Of a stretch of DNA of 50,957 nucleotides, positions 45,301-50,957 are shown one piece after another. A program made the translations under genes and the position numbers. The notes under the pieces were generated by a model. It searched no databases. It worked only from the letters and a program-made list of their open reading frames with translations, and was not told the origin of the DNA. Each line of letters starts with the position of its first letter. Position 1 is the first letter of the stretch. Origin of the DNA: Yersinia pekkanenii (GTDB taxonomy: Bacteria > Pseudomonadota > Gammaproteobacteria > Enterobacterales > Enterobacteriaceae); NCBI RefSeq assembly GCF_001152565.1, contig NZ_CQAZ01000035.1, positions 1 through 50,957 of the forward strand, in the 5' to 3' direction.

Positions 45301-46832
45301 ACGATTTCGAACGCCAGATCCGCGAAGCCATTTCTGCAGCACGCAATGGCGCAAAACATGCGGAACAGTCATTAACCAATCCCTTGTGGCAAGCCAAAAG
45401 CTCAGTGGCCTCTTTGGGCGGCATTATCCCAAGAGGGGGCCGCCCATCAGATGCATCCTCGGCAGAGCAGCAGGAAAAGACGGTGGCCGATATCTTGGCT
45501 AATCAGGCAAATGAGAGTGCGCTCGCGGCAAATCAGCCATTACCACTCGCTCATGACACTAATCCGGCAAAACTAGCACAAATATCTCAGGGTAGTTCTC
45601 GGGGACTCTATGAGCGTCCTGGGGTACTACAAGGGCTTTGGGATAACACTTATATTGCAGCAGCAATGCCCTTATTACTGCTGGTGGAGAATATTCGCCG
45701 TTGGCCGAGTCGTGTCGCAGCCGAAGTCAGGCCGCCGATTGTTCGGGAATTGCAATTCTTCCAGCAGATCCTGCAAAAGAAGAATTGCCCGCAGGAGGAT
45801 GTAGGTCATCTCTCTTACTTACTTTGTACTTATATTGATGGAATTTTCAACGGGCTTCAGACATCAGAATCCTACAACCAGAGTTTGTTGGTTGAGTTTC
45901 ACCGTGATGCCTGGGGGGGCGAGGACTGCTTCGAGCATTTACGTGTCTATATGAATTCCCCCAAAGAGTACCGGGAAGTGTTGGAATTCTATGATTTGAT
46001 TATCTGCCTGGGTTTTGAAGGTAAATATCAGATGCTAGAATACGGTTCGGTATTGCTGATTGATTTACGCAGCCGTCTCCATACACAACTTTATGGTCAG
46101 GAAAACACCCAATCCCTGGCGATTGCGCAGGCGATTCAAGGTTCTCCGCGTCGCCAATATATTAAAGCACGAAAAATCTTCATTTATGGTTTCGCATTCT
46201 GTTTGTGTGCCTATGGTGTTACCGCGTGGTATTTACATCAGCAATCTCAGCAAGTTCGCAGCAATATTTTGACATGGGTGCTGCCTGAACCCCGGAAAAT
46301 AAACATCATGGAAACCTTGCCGAATCCATTGTCCAACATCCTGAATGAAGGTTGGCTGGAGGTGCGCAAGGACCCGCGTGGATGGCTGTTGATTTTCACC
46401 TCCGATGGGGCATTTCGCACGGGTGAAGCGACGCTTTCTGAAGAGTTTATCAACAAACAAAATATTGAGCGTCTTGGAAAAGCATTGGCTCCGTGGCCTG
46501 GGGATATGGAGGTCATTGGTCATACGGATAACAAGCCGTTCCGCAGTACATCTGGTAACAATAACCTCAAGCTCTCCGCCGCCAGAGCGACAGTCGTCGC
46601 TGAAAAGCTGCGGGAATCCACACAAATTAATGAAACCCATCAACGGGAAATCAGTGCTATCGGACGAGGTGAAAATGAGCCTCTGGCCGACAATGCAACG
46701 GAAGAAGGCCGCCGTCGCAACCGTCGTGTGGATATCTTATGGAAGATTGGTCAGCGTGATGCCGATAAGGCTATGCAGCAATACCTAGAAGTGCCTCGTA
46801 CAGAAGCTCAGGGAACAGATACTCAACAATAG
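45297..46832 (+). CDS. tssL: T6SS inner-membrane protein TssL with OmpA-like domain
   Basis: A 511-residue TssL/DotU. The cytoplasmic DotU domain (about 130-280) includes YLLCTYIDGIFNG and HLRVYMNSPKEYREVLEFYDLIICLGFEGKYQM; a membrane segment follows near 295-312 (KIFIYGFAFCLCAYGVTAWYL); and a periplasmic OmpA-type peptidoglycan-binding domain ends the protein (VIGHTDNKPFRS, NLKLSAARATVVAE, EGRRRNRRVDIL). Fused peptidoglycan anchoring replaces a separate TagP-type partner. I chose ATG 45297, with AAGGAAG upstream and ATGA overlap with tssK. Confidence 0.95.
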   Translation: MNDFERQIREAISAARNGAKHAEQSLTNPLWQAKSSVASLGGIIPRGGRPSDASSAEQQEKTVADILANQANESALAANQPLPLAHDTNPAKLAQISQGSSRGLYERPGVLQGLWDNTYIAAAMPLLLLVENIRRWPSRVAAEVRPPIVRELQFFQQILQKKNCPQEDVGHLSYLLCTYIDGIFNGLQTSESYNQSLLVEFHRDAWGGEDCFEHLRVYMNSPKEYREVLEFYDLIICLGFEGKYQMLEYGSVLLIDLRSRLHTQLYGQENTQSLAIAQAIQGSPRRQYIKARKIFIYGFAFCLCAYGVTAWYLHQQSQQVRSNILTWVLPEPRKINIMETLPNPLSNILNEGWLEVRKDPRGWLLIFTSDGAFRTGEATLSEEFINKQNIERLGKALAPWPGDMEVIGHTDNKPFRSTSGNNNLKLSAARATVVAEKLRESTQINETHQREISAIGRGENEPLADNATEEGRRRNRRVDILWKIGQRDADKAMQQYLEVPRTEAQGTDTQQ

Positions 46833-46840
46833 GAATTGTT

Positions 46841-49800
46841 ATGATACGCAGAATGCTGATTTTAATTATTGCGCTGTTATTGTGCTACGTCGTGTGGTGG
46901 GTTGGTCCGCTCATCGCGATTGGCCCTTATTTTCCTCTGGGGAATGTTTGGGTTCGTCAGACAATTATTGCTCTGATCTTATGCTGGGCATTGTGGCCAT
47001 TTGTCGCCATTTTCTTTGGTTGGATCTTCCGCTATGCCCGCGCACCAATACCTCGGCGCAAGAAAAAAACGGTTCAGCTTGATCGTGTTTCTGCGCGTTT
47101 TCATGATGCGATGCTGACGCTGAAACATGCTGATTTATCTAATTATAAGACCCGCTGGCAGCGTTGGCGGCAACAGCGTAAACGCCAATATATTGATGCG
47201 AAACCCTGGTTTTTGGTGATGGGGCCACAGGGATGCGGTAAAACGTCGATCATTTATGAGAGCGGTGAAAAATTCCTACTGTCAGAACAATATGGCTTGG
47301 CACAGACCACCGATATCGGCCCTACCCAGGACTGTAATTGGTGGCTGACTGATCGGGCGGTTTATATCGATACGGCCGGGGAGTGGATTTTACTGCATGG
47401 TCAGAGTGAGGAGGCGGGTACCGCTCGGCAAAAACTGTTTTCGATGATCCGCAAGCATCGCCACTATCCGGGGATTGATGGGATTATTCTTTGTCTTGAT
47501 GTTGACGTATTACTACAGGCGTCACTGACGGAACGTAAGTCACTGGCTGATACATTGCGCCTGCGAGTACTGGAGGTTGCCTCAACCTTTCAGGCTGATA
47601 TTGCCGTGTATATGTTGCTCAACAATATCGATAAGTTACCTGGTGGTGAAACCTTCCTCTCTTTGATGAGCGATGACCTCCTGGCTGAAGGACTTGGGAT
47701 CAGCATGGTCCATAACGAACTGGGGCAGAATGATTTTCTCGCTGATGCGCAACGTTACCGTGAGTTCCTGTCAGGCATCAGTCGCTATGTGTTGGAAATC
47801 ATGCATGACTCACCCAATATGGAAATGCGCCATCAGTTGTTACTGTTTACTGAAAGTCTGGGGGCAATACAAAAACCGCTATTTGGCTTATTTGAACAAA
47901 TATTCCCGGCGACACCTATTGGTTATAGCGGTTGCCTGCGGCAATGCTGGTTAGGTAGCACCCGGAATCTAACCTCGTGGGAGGCTTTATATTACCCGTC
48001 ATCAACGAATACTGTAGAAGATCGGCCTGCAGGCTCCCTGTATTTTCCTGCACTGAGTCAGGCAATTAGCGAACGGGGAGTCTTACACGGGACAGGGCCG
48101 ATGCCTTTACGCAATAGACTGCTAGCTTTTGGTAAATATGTTGGTGTGACTTTAGCGCTCGGTATCATATTGCTGTTATTAGCGATGCGTTATTTTTGGG
48201 AATATGACTATATTGGCTACGCAACTGCCCGTTTTGATGAAACTCGCCGTATCGTGCGCGATATTCCGCTCACTAACCAGGTTAATGATAATTTAGTCGC
48301 AGCTTACGAACAGTTGGGATATATCAACACACATTATCTGGAAAGCTCTCCTCCATTATTTACACCTTATTTTGAACATCGTTTACTTAATCAGGCGATG
48401 TTAGAAACTTATCACCGTCACCTGAATAAAGTGTTCTGGCCTGCTGTCGAGAATTACGTGGCTAACGAGCTTAAAAAAGATACTCAGTCTTTTGATGTTG
48501 ATAGCTATGACACGTTAAAAGTCTACCTGATGCTAGGCCAGCGTGATAACCGCTCACCGGAGGCTCTGGTACGATGGTTTATGGCTCGTTGGGAAGGTTT
48601 TGCCCCGCAGGGTTATACACAAGATGATCGGAAACTGTTCAGTTACCATTTGAGTGAGTTGTTCAATGGCTCATCTACAGCAGCCCCCGCCGCTAAGCTG
48701 AATGACGAATTGATCCGTGAGTCTCGTATTAAGGCGATGAAAACCCCAATACATATTCGGGTGATTAATCGTATTGAGGATGCACCGCTACCCCCACGGA
48801 TTGAGAATATCTCCCTGGCAGATGCAGCAGGATCCAGTGTCACTCTCATGCTGAGGCGTAAAAGTCTCAAGACAGTGACAGATATAGCGATCCCCGCTTT
48901 TTATACTCGATCCAGCTATCACGATGTGGTTAATTCACAACTTCAGGCAGCATCAGAAGTGATGATCAATGAAGAAAAATGGGTACTGAGTGACGGTAAA
49001 TCATCGGTCAGTAAAGTGAGTTTACTTGCTGCGGCCCAAAAATTGTCTGATGAAGCCCGTAAGTATTACCTGATGGAATATGCCAACCAATGGGATGCTT
49101 TTCTTAAGGATATTCGGGTTCGCCCGATCAATGGACTTGATGATGCCGCCTTATTGGCACGGCAGTTCTCCGATCCATCATCTCCTTTGGCCAATCTGGT
49201 GCGTTTCGCGTCACGTGAAACAACCTTGGGAATTGAAAGTTCAACCAAAGGAGGAATGTCGTCAGGCTGGTTTGATACTCAACGCAATAAAATCACTAAT
49301 GCTCGCCGTAGCATTATTGACGAAATATCGGGTGAGCGTTCACGTTTTCGTTTAACCCCGGAAAAGGCGGTAGAGGATCGCTTTGAGATGTTAAGGCGTT
49401 TGGGTCTTGCCTTGCAAAGTACCTCCACCAGCAATTCAGATCCACTGGCCAAAACCTTTGAGCAAATTTATAACCAGTTGATCACGCTGTCTGCTTCACT
49501 ACGAGCAGGGCAGATCCTGCCACAAAACAACGATTTTAACCGTTTACAAATCGATATGGCCCGTCAGCCAGAGCCGATACGTAGCGTTATGATGGATCTG
49601 TTGGCGGTAGGCCAAACACAAAGCTTGCAGCAGAGTAAGGCCAATCTCAGTAAAGGTGTTTCTTCAATAGCTTCAGATTTATGTAACACCACGGTTAATG
49701 GCCGCTACCCCTTCAATCGCTCGTCGAAAGAAGAAATAGGCATTGGCGATTTCAATCGGATGTTTGGCCGTACCGGTGCGATGCAAAGTTTCTTCGATCA

Positions 49801-50335
49801 GAATCTTGCACCTTATATCGATACCAATGGCAGTCGTTGGAAGGTTAAACCAGACAGTGATGGGGTAGTGACGGAAAAAACGTTGCGAGCGTTTGAGAAC
49901 TCAGCCCGGATCCGTGACACCTTCTTTGATACCTCCGACAAGATGGCGATGTCGATGATTATACGACCAATTTCATTGACGCCATCAATTCTGGAAGTCG
50001 TCCTTGATGTCGATGGCCAGATACTGACCTACAGCCACGGCGCTAGCCAGCCAATGCGGTTTGAATGGCCGGGGCCGAAAGGGGGCGTCTACATCCGTCT
50101 GACATTCAAAACCCGCGATGGCAGTGTGGAAACGGTCAATTTCAATGGTCCATGGGCTATTTTCCGCATGTATGACGCCAGTAACGCAGTGCCATTGGGG
50201 CCGAATAGCCGTGAATTGACGATGGCAATGAATAATGTCAGCGGTTTTTTCAACGTTGAACTGAGTTCCACCATGAAAGATTACCCCCTGTGGTCAAAAG
50301 CATTGACCCAGTTCTCATGCCCTAAAAATCTCTAA
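46841..50335 (+). CDS. tssM: T6SS inner-membrane protein TssM (IcmF)
   Basis: An 1164-residue IcmF-family protein. Two N-terminal membrane segments (about 4-25 and 34-58) and a third near 430-450 flank a cytoplasmic NTPase-like domain with an intact Walker A GPQGCGKTS at 128-136. The large periplasmic part binds TssJ; near its end it has the family C-terminal domain (FEWPGPKGGVYIRLTFKTRDG, GPWAIFRMYDAS). With TssJ and TssL it forms the membrane complex. It starts 8 bp after tssL. Confidence 0.95.
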   Translation: MIRRMLILIIALLLCYVVWWVGPLIAIGPYFPLGNVWVRQTIIALILCWALWPFVAIFFGWIFRYARAPIPRRKKKTVQLDRVSARFHDAMLTLKHADLSNYKTRWQRWRQQRKRQYIDAKPWFLVMGPQGCGKTSIIYESGEKFLLSEQYGLAQTTDIGPTQDCNWWLTDRAVYIDTAGEWILLHGQSEEAGTARQKLFSMIRKHRHYPGIDGIILCLDVDVLLQASLTERKSLADTLRLRVLEVASTFQADIAVYMLLNNIDKLPGGETFLSLMSDDLLAEGLGISMVHNELGQNDFLADAQRYREFLSGISRYVLEIMHDSPNMEMRHQLLLFTESLGAIQKPLFGLFEQIFPATPIGYSGCLRQCWLGSTRNLTSWEALYYPSSTNTVEDRPAGSLYFPALSQAISERGVLHGTGPMPLRNRLLAFGKYVGVTLALGIILLLLAMRYFWEYDYIGYATARFDETRRIVRDIPLTNQVNDNLVAAYEQLGYINTHYLESSPPLFTPYFEHRLLNQAMLETYHRHLNKVFWPAVENYVANELKKDTQSFDVDSYDTLKVYLMLGQRDNRSPEALVRWFMARWEGFAPQGYTQDDRKLFSYHLSELFNGSSTAAPAAKLNDELIRESRIKAMKTPIHIRVINRIEDAPLPPRIENISLADAAGSSVTLMLRRKSLKTVTDIAIPAFYTRSSYHDVVNSQLQAASEVMINEEKWVLSDGKSSVSKVSLLAAAQKLSDEARKYYLMEYANQWDAFLKDIRVRPINGLDDAALLARQFSDPSSPLANLVRFASRETTLGIESSTKGGMSSGWFDTQRNKITNARRSIIDEISGERSRFRLTPEKAVEDRFEMLRRLGLALQSTSTSNSDPLAKTFEQIYNQLITLSASLRAGQILPQNNDFNRLQIDMARQPEPIRSVMMDLLAVGQTQSLQQSKANLSKGVSSIASDLCNTTVNGRYPFNRSSKEEIGIGDFNRMFGRTGAMQSFFDQNLAPYIDTNGSRWKVKPDSDGVVTEKTLRAFENSARIRDTFFDTSDKMAMSMIIRPISLTPSILEVVLDVDGQILTYSHGASQPMRFEWPGPKGGVYIRLTFKTRDGSVETVNFNGPWAIFRMYDASNAVPLGPNSRELTMAMNNVSGFFNVELSSTMKDYPLWSKALTQFSCPKNL

Positions 50336-50356
50336 CCGCTAAATAAGGAAATACAC

Positions 50357-50710
50357 ATGCTTGATCCTAAAAATATGCAAAATGTATTGAAATCATCGGC
50401 TGATCTTGGTCAGAAATCTCAATCTGATTTGCAAAAACCCTTTCTAAAGGGCGTGCAAAATATGGAAATGTCAGGGGCTGATGCGGCACGCACGATTATG
50501 CAATCCGTTAATCAATCCTGTCAGACCATGATGAATGATATGAATAAGGTATTAGCTGGATTACAGGATAATGTCGATGCACATCAAAAAATGCAGAGCG
50601 AAGAACGTCCGAAAGATTTTGAGACAGCGATGAGTGACCTGCGCAATACACTTTCTAATGGCTTCCCGGAAGAGATGAAAAGCATGTTTGATAAGCTGCC
50701 CAAAATGTAG
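50357..50710 (+). CDS. Small helical protein of unknown function after tssM
   Basis: A 117-residue protein I do not recognise. It has no signal peptide or membrane segment, and reads as mostly alpha-helical, Met- and Gln-rich, with amphipathic patterns (DAARTIMQSVNQSCQTMMND, ETAMSDLRNTLSNGF), a little like phasin-type or chaperone-like small helical proteins. It is 21 bp after tssM with a TAAGGA ribosome binding site and is followed by a terminator, so it closes the tss transcription unit. Possible roles are effector chaperone, accessory factor or effector; none is supported directly. Confidence 0.7.
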   Translation: MLDPKNMQNVLKSSADLGQKSQSDLQKPFLKGVQNMEMSGADAARTIMQSVNQSCQTMMNDMNKVLAGLQDNVDAHQKMQSEERPKDFETAMSDLRNTLSNGFPEEMKSMFDKLPKM

Positions 50711-50760
50711 CTAACAGAGAAAAAAAGTAAGTCAATATCGTCTAATATCAGGGGATAACG

Positions 50761-50784
50761 AACCCCACTTTTTGTGGGGTTTTG
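50761..50784 (+). terminator. Terminator at the end of the T6SS operon
   Basis: An 8-bp stem AACCCCAC/GTGGGGTT with a 5-nt loop and a short T run. Confidence 0.8.
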
Positions 50785-50855
50785 CTTTCTGGCGTATCCG
50801 GGTGCCAGTGGGGATGACTGAGTCCGAATGTGCAATACTTCAGCTAACAACTGTC

Positions 50856-50957
50856 ACTACCGTGGCCAATTTTAGTTGACCCATATATAGACGCCCCGGG
50901 TGTTACAAGTACTGGTTCGATACGGTTTGCGACCATATATCCGGCGTCATAGTCGGT
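50856..50957. repeat. 102-bp direct repeat bracketing the T6SS island, right copy (cut by window end)
   Basis: Starts ACTACCGTGGCCAATTTTAG and runs to the last base of the window. It matches 25094-25194 in the same orientation, with one indel and about three substitutions. By analogy it is probably the left end of an IS110/IS1111-type element that continues past the window. Confidence 0.85.

Overview
The window is enterobacterial chromosome and is most likely from the genus Yersinia, outside the pestis/pseudotuberculosis group as far as I can judge. The reasons are the near-E. coli core proteins (GyrA, NrdA, NrdB, UbiG, RcsB), the convergent rcsC / rcsB-rcsD arrangement next to an OmpC-type porin, Yersinia-like UbiG and RcsC N-termini, and IS110 and IS630 remnants of a kind common in Yersinia. 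The species is inferred from remembered protein sequences; no search was run.

Left part (1-24.1 kb) is mostly core genome. It starts with a very large RTX-repeat/subtilisin-like protein (52-5502) facing ecotin (5597-6103). Next, on the minus strand, comes the class Ia ribonucleotide reductase operon nrdA-nrdB-yfaE, with a DnaA box and a possible NrdR box upstream, followed by ubiG. gyrA and rcsC are on the plus strand. rcsB, rcsD and a YbjJ-like MFS transporter are on the minus strand. The small RNA gene micF and an OmpR-box array lie between the transporter and an OmpC-type porin gene. A dispersed palindromic repeat occurs before gyrA and again between rcsC and rcsB.

Junction (24.3-25.9 kb): a tRNA-Ser(UGA) gene marks the start of an accessory island. 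After it come a frameshifted, 5'-truncated DUF4942 gene, an internally deleted IS110/IS1111-type element, and an IS630 transposase fragment that the IS110 remnant interrupts. About 101 bp at this junction (25094-25194) recurs in the same orientation at the right end of the window (50856-50957).

Right part (25.9-50.9 kb) is a type VI secretion island. A divergent DUF6499/DUF2285-type regulator precedes a plus-strand cluster carrying all 13 core components in the order tssA-B-C-hcp-E-F-G-clpV-vgrG, then a delivery module (DUF2169-pentapeptide fusion, second pentapeptide protein, DUF3540, DUF4150/PAAR-like), then tssJ-K-L-M and a small unknown protein. The sheath (TssBC) contracts around an Hcp tube carrying the VgrG/PAAR-like spike, the TssJLM membrane complex and TssEFGK baseplate anchor it, and ClpV recycles the sheath. 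VgrG ends in 33 seven-residue TG-rich repeats. No recognisable toxin gene lies inside the cluster, so the cargo is either the VgrG extension, the pentapeptide proteins, or something encoded beyond the window. The most unusual items are the VgrG heptad tail, the paired pentapeptide proteins, the subtilase-RTX chimera with Glu at the usual catalytic Asp position, and the IS-type direct repeats bracketing the T6SS.
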